DNA of 64,000 bases from Campylobacter sp. CN_NE2 (lineage in GTDB: Bacteria; Campylobacterota; Campylobacteria; Campylobacterales; Campylobacteraceae), in contig NZ_CP115608.1 of assembly GCF_027797465.1 (NCBI RefSeq), positions 124,001 through 188,000 on the forward strand. Reading direction: 5' to 3'. Below, one piece after another: positions 52,920 through 62,505 of the stretch. Positions within the stretch are counted from its first letter, which is position 1; every line of letters begins with the position of its first letter. The notes below the pieces were generated by a model. The model had not been told where the DNA came from. It made no database searches and worked only from the letters and a program-made list of their open reading frames with translations. The position numbers and the translations under genes were made by a program.

Positions 52920-53887
52920 ATTTTGTGCGAATTTAACATCTCTAAAAGCGAGTTTTTATCACAATTTACCAAAGCATAGTGAAAATCTTTTATATTTTTT
53001 AAATTTTCAAGGCGATTGTAGCGAAAATCAGCGTCTATGCCTTTTATCTCTTTGCTCCACGGAAGCGAAATAACGATATTTTGGCTAAATTCTTTTGTAA
53101 GAAACCTTGCTGCTTTTACAAAAAGCGTCTCATCGCTTTCGCAGATAAAAGCGCGATAGCTCTCGCCAAATTTGCAAATTCTAAAAAATCTATCCACAAA
53201 AACAGGCTCAAAATGCTCTAAATTTCGTAAATCGCCGATTTTATAATTTATATTTTGTTCTTTTAAAAACTCTACAATTCCGCAAAATTCATCGATGAAA
53301 ATTCTAGGAAGCGGTAAATTTTGATAATAAACTTCATCAAAAATGAAATTTGAAAAGAAAATTGAGCCTAAAAAAAGCATTTCGTAATCCGAATTTGGCG
53401 TTATTTTCAAAAGTTTTGAACCAAATTTTTCCAAAATCTCGCCGTCTTTGCAAAAAAATATTTTTTCATCTTCGCTACCGGTTAAAATGAGTAAAAATTC
53501 ATGCAGATTTTGTGGCGCAAACAAAACACTTTTTGGCAAAACAAATCGTTTTAAAATTTCATTTTGTATTAAATTTGTTCGCACAAATTTGTGGTTTTTT
53601 GAATTTGCAAAAAAGACTATCAAACGAGTTAGTGCTTGGTTTAAATTCGCAACCCTTATAAGTGCGATTTCGCTATTTTTTATCTCGCAATCGCCACTAA
53701 AAATAATCGCATACGCTCCAAGCTCGATTGCTTTTTGAATTTCGCTCTCATCGCCGTTAATGTCGATAAAGGCAAATTTTGACTTTACGCCTTCGCTTTT
53801 GTAGGCAAAACCTTCCACAACGCTAACGCTTGGTTCGTTTATAAGTTCGCCCCCGCTTAGCCTTGCAAGATTTATAATGTTTATCAA
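52901..53887 (-). CDS. MurF N-terminal-domain-like protein of unknown function
   Basis: A 328-residue protein. Residues ~1-90 resemble the N-terminal domain of Mur ligases (SGGELINEP, KSKFAFIDINGDE, AIELGAYAIIFSGD), but the ATP-binding GTNGKT segment and the rest of the ligase are absent. The remainder is not recognised. Its place directly behind metG matches a hypothetical gene of C. jejuni, so it is a conserved gene of unknown role. Confidence 0.6.
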   Translation of the reverse strand: MINIINLARLSGGELINEPSVSVVEGFAYKSEGVKSKFAFIDINGDESEIQKAIELGAYAIIFSGDCEIKNSEIALIRVANLNQALTRLIVFFANSKNHKFVRTNLIQNEILKRFVLPKSVLFAPQNLHEFLLILTGSEDEKIFFCKDGEILEKFGSKLLKITPNSDYEMLFLGSIFFSNFIFDEVYYQNLPLPRIFIDEFCGIVEFLKEQNINYKIGDLRNLEHFEPVFVDRFFRICKFGESYRAFICESDETLFVKAARFLTKEFSQNIVISLPWSKEIKGIDADFRYNRLENLKNIKDFHYALVNCDKNSLLEMLNSHKIQNSLF

Positions 53888-53902
53888 AATTTGCCCCTAA
53901 AT

Positions 53903-55834
53903 TTACCCTACAACTGCGCCGTTTTTAACCACGCCGTGAGTGCCAAGAAGCGTCAGTGCGCCATCTTCCGCGCTTAAAATCATACCTTCGCTCATATTTC
54001 CAAAAACTTTTCGTGGTTTTAAATTTGCCAAAACGCAAACTTGTTTGCCGATTAAATCTTTTGGATTGTAGTATTTGGCGATTCCGCTCATTATTTGGCG
54101 TGGATTTTCTTCGCCAAGATCTATTTTAAATTTCAAAAGTTTTTCGCTACCATCGACGCTATCGCACTCTAAAATCGTGCCGACTTTGATAACACATTTT
54201 TTAAAATCATCGATTGAAATTTGCGAATTTTCGCATTTTGTTTCAGGTTTATTTGCCAAATTTGCCGTATTTTGCGAATTTGCGGTTTCATAATTTGGCT
54301 TAGCCATAAGTTCGGTTTCAACTTTTGCAAAAAGCGGTGCAACGGCACTAGCTTTAAAATCAAAAATTTCATCTTTTAAAATAAGTCTTTCATAGTTTTG
54401 CGAATTTATCTCAAAACCTAGTGCTTCGCCGATTTTAACGGCAGTTTTTGGCATTGCAGGACTTAGCAAAATAGCAACTTTGGCTAAAATATTTGCCACA
54501 AGCGCAACAAGAGCGTTTGCTTTTTCTTCGTTGCCGTTTTTCATCAAATTCCATGGTTCGTATTTTGCGATGGCTGTATTTGCCAAAGTAAGAGCTCTAA
54601 AAAGCTCTTCTAAATAGCGATTTGTTGCAACTTCTTCAAGCGAATTTATGGCATTTTGCAAGTAAATTTTCGTTTCATTTAACTCATCTGTAAAGAATTT
54701 TGCAGTATCTTTTGAATTTATCACAAAATTTGAGTATTTGCTACTCATGCCGATAATGCGATTTAGCAAATTTCCCAAATCATTTGCGAGTTCTGAATTT
54801 ATGCGAGAGATTATCGCTTTTTGCGAGAAATCGCCATCTTGCCCAAACGGCACTTCGCGTAGCAAAAAGTATCGAAACTGCTCCAATCCGTAAGCGTCAG
54901 CCACTTCTTTTGGATTTACTACATTGCCTAAGCTTTTACTCATTTTTTTGCCGTCTCTTGTCCACCAGCCGTGTGCTGCTATGTGTTTTGGAAGTGGCAG
55001 ATCCAAACTCATCAAAAACGCAGGCCAATACACAGCATGAAATCGCAAAATGTCCTTGCCGACAACATGAAGCGTGTTGCCCCAAAAGTCCATTTTTTCG
55101 CCGTTTATGGTGTAACCAAGGGCTGAGACATAGTTAAGCAGGGCATCAAGCCAAACATACATTACATGTTTTGGTTCATTTAGCGAATTTGGAAGCTTAA
55201 TCCCCCAGTCAAAACTCGTGCGGGTAATGGAGAGATCTTTTAAGCCGTTTTTGACAAAGCTAATAACTTCATTTTTTTTGCCGTTAGGAAGAACGCATTT
55301 TTCGCTGTTTTCATACCATTTTAGCAGTTTGTCTTCATATTTTGAGAGTTTGAAAAAATAGCTTTCTTCTTTGACAATTCGCGTTTTTTTACCACAATCA
55401 GGGCAGTATTCGCCGTCGATTAACTGCGTTTCTGGGAAAAAACTCTCACAGCTAACGCAGTAAAAGCCTTCATACTCGCCTTTGTAAATATCGCCGTTTT
55501 TGTGCATTATCTCAAAAGCATTTTGAACTGTTTTTTTGTGATAATCATCTGTTGTGCGAATAAATTTATCGTAACTTATTTCAAATTCGTCCCAAAGATT
55601 TCTGAATTTTGCACTGATTTCATCGGCGTAAGCTTGTGGCGTTTTATCTCGCATTTTAGCGGCTTCTTCGATTTTTTGTCCGTGTTCGTCCGTGCCTGTT
55701 AAAAAAAATGTTTCATGCCCTTGCAAACGATAAAATCTCGCCATACAATCGCAAATAATCGTAGTATAAGCATGTCCTATGTGCGGGACATCATTGACAT
55801 AATAAATCGGTGTTGTAACAAATCTTTTTTCCAT
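53903..55834 (-). CDS. metG: Methionyl-tRNA synthetase
   Basis: A 643-residue class I synthetase. HIGH motif PHIGHAY, zinc-binding CVSCESFFPETQL...YCPDCGKK, KMSKS in KKMSKSLGNVV. A low-complexity Asn/Thr/Gln linker (~510-535) joins a C-terminal EMAPII-type tRNA-binding domain (IDDFKKCVIKVGTI...MSEGMILSA). It charges both initiator and elongator tRNA-Met. AAGGAAAGATT upstream. Confidence 0.95.
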   Translation of the reverse strand: MEKRFVTTPIYYVNDVPHIGHAYTTIICDCMARFYRLQGHETFFLTGTDEHGQKIEEAAKMRDKTPQAYADEISAKFRNLWDEFEISYDKFIRTTDDYHKKTVQNAFEIMHKNGDIYKGEYEGFYCVSCESFFPETQLIDGEYCPDCGKKTRIVKEESYFFKLSKYEDKLLKWYENSEKCVLPNGKKNEVISFVKNGLKDLSITRTSFDWGIKLPNSLNEPKHVMYVWLDALLNYVSALGYTINGEKMDFWGNTLHVVGKDILRFHAVYWPAFLMSLDLPLPKHIAAHGWWTRDGKKMSKSLGNVVNPKEVADAYGLEQFRYFLLREVPFGQDGDFSQKAIISRINSELANDLGNLLNRIIGMSSKYSNFVINSKDTAKFFTDELNETKIYLQNAINSLEEVATNRYLEELFRALTLANTAIAKYEPWNLMKNGNEEKANALVALVANILAKVAILLSPAMPKTAVKIGEALGFEINSQNYERLILKDEIFDFKASAVAPLFAKVETELMAKPNYETANSQNTANLANKPETKCENSQISIDDFKKCVIKVGTILECDSVDGSEKLLKFKIDLGEENPRQIMSGIAKYYNPKDLIGKQVCVLANLKPRKVFGNMSEGMILSAEDGALTLLGTHGVVKNGAVVG

Positions 55835-55843
55835 AATCTTTCC

Positions 55844-56035
55844 TTAAAAATCAAATCCGCCGCTTTGACCTTTTGACATATTTTCAAAGGTCGCCTTGAC
55901 ATAATCATCGCGAATTTGGCAATCTAAAATTTTCTCGCATTTAAAGCAACTATCAATGCCCAAATTTTGTTGGCAATCAAGCAAAATTTGGGTTTTTTTA
56001 TCAAATTCTATCTCGTAAGAATCTTTTTCTTCCAT
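55844..56035 (-). CDS. Small Cys-rich conserved protein
   Basis: A 63-residue acidic protein with three cysteines arranged DSCFKCEKILDC, plus an early one in LLDCQQ; this might bind a metal. The C-terminus is Gly-rich (SKGQSGGFDF). It is packed between fbp (2 bases) and metG (9 bases), and C. jejuni has a small gene in the same place, which supports it being real. Function unknown. Confidence 0.65.
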   Translation of the reverse strand: MEEKDSYEIEFDKKTQILLDCQQNLGIDSCFKCEKILDCQIRDDYVKATFENMSKGQSGGFDF

Positions 56036-56037
56036 TT

Positions 56038-56880
56038 TTATTTTCCGTAAATTTCGTGAAGTTTGGCTATTTCATATTTTGAGCCAAAAAAGCATGGGCT
56101 GGTTTGATGAATTTTTTCGATTTTTATCTCAAAAAGCGAATTTGAAGTGCCGTTAGTTGTGGCGCCACCTGCTTTTTCGTAAATAAATGCAAAAGGCAAA
56201 ACTTCAAATGTAACGCGAAGCTTTCCGTTTGGTGCGTCAGTTGTCGCCGGGTAGCTAAAAAGTCCGCCGCCTTTGATGAGAATTTGGTGCAGGTCGCTAA
56301 CCATAGCGCCGCTATACCTAAGACGATAACCCTCGTCAAAAAGCGAATTTACAAGCTTTTTGTGTTTTTCGCTCCAACCTTTTTGCGTGGCTCCCGTTGC
56401 GTTTAGTTTGCCTTTTTCTTTCAATTTTAATTCATTTATAAAAACAAATTCACCTTGCGGATTTAAGCGATAAAGTTTAGGTGAGCTTTCGCAAACTACC
56501 ATTTCAAGGCGTGGTCCATAAAGTGTGTAAGCAGCAGCGACTAAATTTTTGCTAGAAATTTCATTTTTGTAAATTCCAAAAATTGAGCCGATAGCAAAAT
56601 TCACATCAAAAAGGCTTGACCCGTCAAGCGGATCGTAAGCTACGATAAATTCGCCTTTTTCGTTGATTGTTAGCATTTCATCTTTTTCTTCGCTCACCAA
56701 AGCTTTAACAAGGTTCGAATTTTTAAATTCATCTTCTATGATTTTATCGCTTAAAACATCGAATTTAAGCTGTGTGTCGCCTGTTGAGTTTTGATTTTGC
56801 GTGTAGCCAAATTCGGCAAATTTAAGCTCGTTGCTGATTTTCTTGGCGATATTTTCTATTGTTTTAAAAATTTCTTGCAT
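56038..56880 (-). CDS. fbp: Fructose-1,6-bisphosphatase, class I
   Basis: A 280-residue enzyme hydrolysing fructose-1,6-bisphosphate in gluconeogenesis, needed by organisms that grow on amino and organic acids. Metal-binding motifs: [17 protein letters not shown], and [24 protein letters not shown] precedes the ATG. Confidence 0.94.
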   Translation of the reverse strand: MQEIFKTIENIAKKISNELKFAEFGYTQNQNSTGDTQLKFDVLSDKIIEDEFKNSNLVKALVSEEKDEMLTINEKGEFIVAYDPLDGSSLFDVNFAIGSIFGIYKNEISSKNLVAAAYTLYGPRLEMVVCESSPKLYRLNPQGEFVFINELKLKEKGKLNATGATQKGWSEKHKKLVNSLFDEGYRLRYSGAMVSDLHQILIKGGGLFSYPATTDAPNGKLRVTFEVLPFAFIYEKAGGATTNGTSNSLFEIKIEKIHQTSPCFFGSKYEIAKLHEIYGK

Positions 56881-56891
56881 GTTTTATCCTT

Positions 56892-57380
56892 TTAAACTTT
56901 TTTTGCATTTTGCAAAATCCACTCGCAAACGCCGTTTGTGTCGTTAATATCAAAAAACGGAAGATTAAATTTAGACATTTTTTCATCGCCTAAATTTGAA
57001 GCAATCGCATTTGAAAACGGCAGATAGCTTTCATCGATTTTATCCAAAAATAGGCTAATTCGCGGAAGCGGAAGTGTTTTTAGCCCTTCGACAATCAAAA
57101 TATCAAACTCATCAACCATTTTGATGATTTGCTCGATTTGCATTTTATTTTGCGAAAAAAATGTCGTTCTTGTGGGACTTGCCACGACGACATCGGCTCC
57201 AAGAGCGCTAAATTTGAAGCTATCTTTGCCTTCGGTGTCAAATTTAGCCTTGTCTTTTGGATCATGTTTTACAATCACAACCTTTAATCCGTCATCAATA
57301 AATTTTTTCGCAACCTTACAAATAAGCGTAGTTTTGCCGTTATTTGACGGACCGCTAAACGCAATAGCAACTCGTTTCAT
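56892..57380 (-). CDS. mobB: Molybdopterin-guanine dinucleotide biosynthesis protein MobB
   Basis: A 162-residue GTP-binding protein; Walker A is GPSNNGKTTLI (~9-19), VIVKHDPKDKAKFDTEGKDSFKFSALGADVV follows, then FDILIVEGLK. It assists formation of the molybdenum cofactor guanine dinucleotide used by formate dehydrogenase and other reductases. It shares a strand and a short gap with fbp. Confidence 0.9.
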   Translation of the reverse strand: MKRVAIAFSGPSNNGKTTLICKVAKKFIDDGLKVVIVKHDPKDKAKFDTEGKDSFKFSALGADVVVASPTRTTFFSQNKMQIEQIIKMVDEFDILIVEGLKTLPLPRISLFLDKIDESYLPFSNAIASNLGDEKMSKFNLPFFDINDTNGVCEWILQNAKKV

Positions 57381-57568
57381 AAAATTCCTTAAATTCTTTG
57401 CATTAAAATCTAAGGATTATACCAAATTTAGCCTTTTAAAATTTTGAGTTTTTTAAAATTTGATGAGCGAATTTAAAAATCACCGCATTGATTTTTCGAT
57501 TTATTCTTAAAAAAGTAAAAATTCGCTAGAATTACCGAGTTTAGCTTAAATTTATAAGGTTAGTTTTT

Positions 57569-58066
57569 ATGAAAAAAATTATTTTGGTATGTTTTGGTGC
57601 GTTTTTTTTGTTTTCTTGCTCGAAAAAAGAGCAAATTCACGAGCCGATAAAAAATGAATTTATGGCTTATACGCAAAAGTTTGAGTCGGTTAAAGAAAAT
57701 GATAGATATTTGGCGATTGCGACATATTTAAACCCAGTAATGCCCGAAATTCGCAATGAAAACGAAGATGAGTTTTTTTTGCTTAGTGCCTATCCAAAAG
57801 AGATAGAATTTGATAAATCTAGTCTTAAAATTAACGGAAGTAGCGAAAATATCGTTATAACCGAGCTTAGCAAAGATGACCCGCTTATGCAAAAAGTCGC
57901 TTTTAATATCCCTTGGTCTCGCACCTATAAAATCACAGCACCAAAAAGCGGGGCGGATTATTTGACCATCTCGTATCGCACAACTAACGGATTAGAGGCT
58001 AAATTTAGCTTTCGAAAAGTTTCAAAATCGATGTATTGGAATCCGAAAATAAAGCTTGATGATTGA
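57569..58066 (+). CDS. Putative lipoprotein
   Basis: A 165-residue lipoprotein: signal peptide with lipobox LFSC (Cys at ~17), then a beta-rich mature domain with no recognised family. It stands alone on the plus strand between mobB and slt, the same position and orientation as a lipoprotein gene in C. jejuni. A possible -10 (TAGAAT) lies at ~57529. An AGCCTA repeat begins 14 bases after its stop. Confidence 0.65.
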   Translation: MKKIILVCFGAFFLFSCSKKEQIHEPIKNEFMAYTQKFESVKENDRYLAIATYLNPVMPEIRNENEDEFFLLSAYPKEIEFDKSSLKINGSSENIVITELSKDDPLMQKVAFNIPWSRTYKITAPKSGADYLTISYRTTNGLEAKFSFRKVSKSMYWNPKIKLDD

Positions 58067-58080
58067 TTATAAATTAATTT

Positions 58081-58140
58081 AGCCTAGCTTTTTTTGTTGC
58101 AAGTATTGTAGGATGGGCATCCTTGCCCACCAAAAACAGA
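58081..58140 (+). repeat. Intergenic repeat, partial copy 3 (AGCCTA family) with GGCATCC module
   Basis: AGCCTAGCTTT, identical to the start of copies 1 and 2, is followed by T-rich sequence and then GGATGGGCATCC. The 21 bases 58116-58136 (GGCATCCTTGCCCACC plus A5) are identical to 14023-14043 in the element beside the restriction island. It lies between convergent genes. Confidence 0.6.
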
Positions 58141-58147
58141 CAAAAAT

Positions 58148-59782
58148 TTAGCGAATTTTATCACTCAAACTTGGTTTTAAAAGTTTTTCAAGCTCTTCTT
58201 TGACTGAAATTTTCGCACTCGGCTCTAAAATTTGACGATAAATTATATAGTTTGCCAAAACTTTTTTGCCATAATCTCTGCTTTCGGCAAATGTTACAAG
58301 CTCCATTGACAAAAACGGCTCGTATTTGCCTTTATTAAACAAATCTCCCCTTTGAAGCATTCGCTTTGTAAAGCCCAAACCGCCGTTATACGCGTATGCG
58401 ATAAAAACAGGGCTAATTAGGCTTTTTTCAAGATAATCGATATGCAAATTTGCAAATTTATAGGCGATTTGGGGTTTAAACATATCATCTTGGTCAAAAT
58501 CCGTCATTTTTAACTGTTTTTTGCCTAAATCGTTTGCGACAAACGGCATAAACTGCATCATTCCAAGTGCATACGAAGTCGAAACCGAACCTGGGATAAA
58601 TCTACTTTCTTGTCGCCCGATGGCTAAAAGCAGAGCCTTTCGGTGGTTATCGCCATCGCCTATAAATTCCATAAACGGCATAGCATAAAAGTTATCTTTG
58701 TAGCCTGTGGCTTTATTCATAATGTAGCTATACTCGCCGATTGTGGCTTTGGTATCGAAAAATTTAGCAAATTCGATAAGTTCGGCTTTGCTCATTTTAT
58801 CGGCTTTTGCTTTGGTGCGAACCCAGTTAAAAGGATCGCTTATATCGTAGTTTTTTGGCGCGTCGGCTGTGGGCTCAGGGATAATGACACTTATGCTTTT
58901 ATTTCCCGTAAGTTCTTTTGCATAAAGCGAATAAATGCTATAAACGCTGCTATTAGCAAGTTCGTTTAAGATATTTTCATCTTTTGTTAGCAGATAAATC
59001 CAAAATTTGGCATTATCAGCGTTATGAACCGATTTTTCTACCTTTGTGGCAGTTTTGAAAAATTCTACTGCTTTTTGCTCTTCGCCAAAAGTCAGTGCAT
59101 TTACGCCGAGCAAAAATGCGTTTTTATGATCGCTTAGAGCAGGGTTTGCTTGCAATATAAAATGGCGTAAATTTGTGTGTTTTTTATTTATCACGCAATC
59201 GTGCAGTATCGCATAAAAATCAGAATTCGCGGCTAAATTTGTATAAAATTCTTCATTTTCGCCGCTTAGTTCGATACTTTTTGGCGAAGCATAGTTATAA
59301 TATGAGATGAAATTTGCAGCATCGCCCAAGCTTTCAAAATATGCCAAAGGATTTTCTTTGCTAAATCCTATTAATCTATTTGCCAAATTTGGGTGGTTTT
59401 GTGCTAAATCTGAAGCTAGTTTTAACTTCGTTTCATTTGGCAGTTTCGCGATAAAACTTGGATAAAGCCTTGCTTTTATGCAGGTTAAATTTGCATCTAA
59501 AATATTTTTTGTGCCAACTCCTGCGCATTTATCTTTTGGTTTAACTGGCGGAAAAATTTTATCAAGCTCTTTTTTTAATTTGCCTTTGTTGCGATAAATT
59601 CCGCTTTGTTTTAGGGCTCTTATTTGTTTTTTATCGTATTTTGTCTCATCGATTAAACGATAAATGTAATAATCTTTCGCCAAAGATTTCGGTTTGTCTT
59701 TTAGCTCTTCGTAGCTTAAAATTTCGGCAAAAACGGCACACGGAAGCAACAAAATAATGGCAAATTTAAAAACTATTCGCAT
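58148..59782 (-). CDS. slt: Soluble lytic murein transglycosylase
   Basis: A 544-residue periplasmic enzyme: signal peptide (~1-19, cleavage after VFA), a helical superhelix domain (~20-370) and an SLT catalytic domain with the Glu in AIGRQESRFIPGSVSTSYALGMMQFMP (~388-414); AYNGGLGFTKRM follows. It cuts glycan strands with formation of 1,6-anhydroMurNAc. yggT overlaps its start by 17 bases. Confidence 0.92.
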   Translation of the reverse strand: MRIVFKFAIILLLPCAVFAEILSYEELKDKPKSLAKDYYIYRLIDETKYDKKQIRALKQSGIYRNKGKLKKELDKIFPPVKPKDKCAGVGTKNILDANLTCIKARLYPSFIAKLPNETKLKLASDLAQNHPNLANRLIGFSKENPLAYFESLGDAANFISYYNYASPKSIELSGENEEFYTNLAANSDFYAILHDCVINKKHTNLRHFILQANPALSDHKNAFLLGVNALTFGEEQKAVEFFKTATKVEKSVHNADNAKFWIYLLTKDENILNELANSSVYSIYSLYAKELTGNKSISVIIPEPTADAPKNYDISDPFNWVRTKAKADKMSKAELIEFAKFFDTKATIGEYSYIMNKATGYKDNFYAMPFMEFIGDGDNHRKALLLAIGRQESRFIPGSVSTSYALGMMQFMPFVANDLGKKQLKMTDFDQDDMFKPQIAYKFANLHIDYLEKSLISPVFIAYAYNGGLGFTKRMLQRGDLFNKGKYEPFLSMELVTFAESRDYGKKVLANYIIYRQILEPSAKISVKEELEKLLKPSLSDKIR

Positions 59783-60035
59783 ACATTAACCTTAAAATCA
59801 AATTATCAAGCAACATTAAAATAAAAAGTATTATAAGTGGCGCAAAGTCGAACATTCCGACATTTGTCGGTATGATTTTTCGCACAGAGTTAAAAAGTGG
59901 TTCGGTTAAATTGCGAAAAAATCGCACGAATTTGTTGTATGGATTTATCGGCAAAAAGCTGATAATACAAGCGATGAAAATCACCAAAACAGCGATTCTA
60001 ATAGCCAAATGCAATAAAAATAAAATTATACTCAT
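59766..60035 (-). CDS. yggT: YggT-family membrane protein
   Basis: An 89-residue protein with two membrane segments and the YggT signature ([27 protein letters not shown]). Family members affect cell-envelope or division processes, but the biochemical role is unknown. It lies between gltX and slt with overlaps on both sides. Confidence 0.85.
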   Translation of the reverse strand: MSIILFLLHLAIRIAVLVIFIACIISFLPINPYNKFVRFFRNLTEPLFNSVRKIIPTNVGMFDFAPLIILFILMLLDNLILRLMYANSF

Positions 60036-61333
60036 AACGCAACAATTTCCTTTATATCATCTTTTATATAGCCCCAAAGTTCGCTAAGCTCTGGTCCATG
60101 GGCTTCGCCAGTTAAAAGCAATCTTAACGGCATAAAAAAGTTTTTGCCTTTTAAACCGCTTTTTTCCATTAAATTTGCTTTAAATTCGCTAAATTCAGTA
60201 GGAATTTGCTCGAATTCTGCGATTTTTTGGCGTAAAATTTCAGCATTTTCGCTAAATTCGCTCCCAATTTCTTTTTTAGAGTAAATTTTTTCGACCTTTG
60301 CCTTGATTTCAGGCACCAAGCTACTTTCTTGTGTGTAAAATTTAATCAAATTTGCAAATTTATCGCTCAACCCAAAAAACTCAGCCAAACGAGACGGCGT
60401 GGCAAGTTTGATATGTTCTCTATTTATAAAAGATAGTTTGTCAATGTCAAATTTAGCAGGGCTTTTTGAGATATTTTTTATGTCAAACCACTCTGCGGCT
60501 TGGCTTAAAGTAAAAATTTCGCACGGCGTTTTATTTCCCAAAGTAAGCAGATAGTTTGCAATGGCTTCCGGTAAATAGCCACTCTCTAAAAGCCATTTAA
60601 CCGATGAGCTATTTTCCCTTTTGCTCATTTTTTTGCCGTTTTCATTTAAAATAATCGGCAAATGCGCATATTTTATCTCTTTATCATATCCCAGATACTG
60701 CCTGATTAAATTTTGTTTTGGCGTGTTTGAGACATGATCCTCTCCACGCACCACGCAACTTACGCCCTCGCACATATCATCGATCGCACAAGCAAAGTTA
60801 TAAGTAGGCGTTTTATCGGCTCTCATTATGACAAAACTATCGATATTTTCAGGCTCAAAGCTAACTTCACCTTTGATTAAATCTGTAAATTTCATAGTAT
60901 TCTCAGGTTTTTTAAGGCGGATTACAAAAGGTTTATCGCACTCTAAAACTTCCAAATCGCTCATTTTTTCGCAGGTTCCGTCGTAGCGATATGCTCTATT
61001 TTCATTTTTAGCTTTTTCTTTTTTAATTTCAAGTTCATCTTCCGTGCAAAAACAGCAAAACGCCTTTTTTTCAGCTAAAAGTTTTGCCGCAAATTCTCTG
61101 TGAAATTTCAAATTTTTACTTTGATAATACAGCGTTTGCCACGAAATTCCAAATTTGCTTAAAATTTCTAAAATTTCTTTATCTTTTCCGTCTATATTTC
61201 GTTCATTGTCGGTATCTTCGATACGCAAGATAAATCCGCTTTTATCTTGGAGCGAAAGGACGAAATTTATGATTGCCGCGCGCAGGTTTCCTATGTGCAT
61301 GTCGCCTGTGGGGCTTGGTGCAAAACGATACAT
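60032..61333 (-). CDS. gltX: Glutamyl-tRNA synthetase
   Basis: A 433-residue class I synthetase. HIGH-equivalent HIGN in [20 protein letters not shown] in [11 protein letters not shown]. Campylobacters usually have two GltX paralogues, one charging tRNA-Gln with Glu for GatCAB; which this is cannot be told from the sequence alone. The short C-terminal anticodon domain fits both. Confidence 0.92.
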   Translation of the reverse strand: MYRFAPSPTGDMHIGNLRAAIINFVLSLQDKSGFILRIEDTDNERNIDGKDKEILEILSKFGISWQTLYYQSKNLKFHREFAAKLLAEKKAFCCFCTEDELEIKKEKAKNENRAYRYDGTCEKMSDLEVLECDKPFVIRLKKPENTMKFTDLIKGEVSFEPENIDSFVIMRADKTPTYNFACAIDDMCEGVSCVVRGEDHVSNTPKQNLIRQYLGYDKEIKYAHLPIILNENGKKMSKRENSSSVKWLLESGYLPEAIANYLLTLGNKTPCEIFTLSQAAEWFDIKNISKSPAKFDIDKLSFINREHIKLATPSRLAEFFGLSDKFANLIKFYTQESSLVPEIKAKVEKIYSKKEIGSEFSENAEILRQKIAEFEQIPTEFSEFKANLMEKSGLKGKNFFMPLRLLLTGEAHGPELSELWGYIKDDIKEIVAL

Positions 61334-61453
61334 TGTAAAATTCCTAAATAAATTTAAATTTTAAAGGCTGATTATACTTTAAAAATTCTAAGAAAAAGCA
61401 AAAACAAAGTTTAAAAGTGCTAATATCGCAAAAATTTATTTAGGAGTAAATTT

Positions 61454-61852
61454 ATGGGTTTTATTAGCGAATTTAAAGAATTTGCTGTTAAGGGAAATGT
61501 CATAGATATGGCAGTGGGTGTCGTCATCGGTGGAGCGTTTGGAAAAATCGTAACTTCGCTTGTGGGCGATGTGATTATGCCGGTTGTCGGCGTCATCACA
61601 GGCGGCGTAAATTTTAGCGATTTAAAAGTGATTTTAAAAGAAGCAGTCGGCGAAACACCTGCCGTAAGCATAAATTATGGTGCATTTATACAAAATATCA
61701 TCGATTTTACCATTATCACATTTTGTATTTTTGTGGTGATTAAAGCTATAAATAAACTAAAAAGAGAAAAACCTGCCGAGCCTGAAGCTCCTGCTGAACC
61801 TAGCGAAGATATTTTGCTACTTAGAGAAATCAGGGATAGTCTTAAAAAATGA
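61454..61852 (+). CDS. mscL: Large-conductance mechanosensitive channel
   Basis: A 132-residue pentameric channel subunit. The N-terminal helix and first membrane segment are classic ([27 protein letters not shown]), the second segment is [19 protein letters not shown], and a charged C-terminal helix follows. It opens at high membrane tension to release solutes. AGGAG is upstream. The Crp/Fnr gene overlaps its stop by four bases. Confidence 0.95.
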   Translation: MGFISEFKEFAVKGNVIDMAVGVVIGGAFGKIVTSLVGDVIMPVVGVITGGVNFSDLKVILKEAVGETPAVSINYGAFIQNIIDFTIITFCIFVVIKAINKLKREKPAEPEAPAEPSEDILLLREIRDSLKK

Positions 61853-62505
61853 ATTTAAAAGAAATTCCATTTTTTGAAAATTTAAGCGACGAAAAGCTTA
61901 AACGCCTTGAAGAGATTTCGTTTTTTAAAAGTTATAAAAAAGACGATTTTCTCTTTTTTGAAGGCGAAAAAAGCGAACATTTGTTGATTTTAACGCAAGG
62001 TATGGTTAAAATTTATAAAACTTCATCGAAAAACAGAGAAATTTTGCTTCATACGACAAAAGCGATTTCATTTGTCGCAGAACTTACAAATTTCAATGAA
62101 ATTCCCTATCCTGCGACCTGTTCTTTTATGAGTGAGGGCGAAGTTTTAAAGATAGATTATGCAAAATTTAGATCTGAATTTATGAGCGAAGCAAGTATCT
62201 GTTTTGGATTAATACAATCACTAACAGCCAAAATTAGGACACTAGATCAACTAATCGAACGCCAAATCGTGTTAAATGCAGACGAAAGAGTTGTGAATTT
62301 TATTATGGAAAATTTTGAATTATTTAAAAATTCAAAACAATCACAAATCGCAAATCTTTTAAATTTAGCGCCCGAAACGCTATCTCGCATGATAAACAAA
62401 TTCAAAAAAGCGGATTTTTGGTTTTTGATGATAATGGCAAAGTTGTCAAATTTGATGAAACAAAAGTGTGAATTTAGCCGTTTTATGCTAGACTTGCGCT
62501 TATGA
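61849..62505 (+). CDS. Crp/Fnr-family regulator with an apparent C-terminal frameshift
   Basis: A 218-residue regulator: a cyclic-nucleotide-binding-type beta barrel (~10-125, [22 protein letters not shown]), a dimer helix and an HTH ([21 protein letters not shown]). After KKADF the residues become unlike the family ([17 protein letters not shown]). Adding one T to the T5 run at 62415-62419 would give [17 protein letters not shown] and a stop at 62469-62471, just before the next gene. There are no Fnr-type cysteines for an Fe-S cluster. Targets unknown. Confidence 0.8.
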   Translation: MNLKEIPFFENLSDEKLKRLEEISFFKSYKKDDFLFFEGEKSEHLLILTQGMVKIYKTSSKNREILLHTTKAISFVAELTNFNEIPYPATCSFMSEGEVLKIDYAKFRSEFMSEASICFGLIQSLTAKIRTLDQLIERQIVLNADERVVNFIMENFELFKNSKQSQIANLLNLAPETLSRMINKFKKADFWFLMIMAKLSNLMKQKCEFSRFMLDLRL

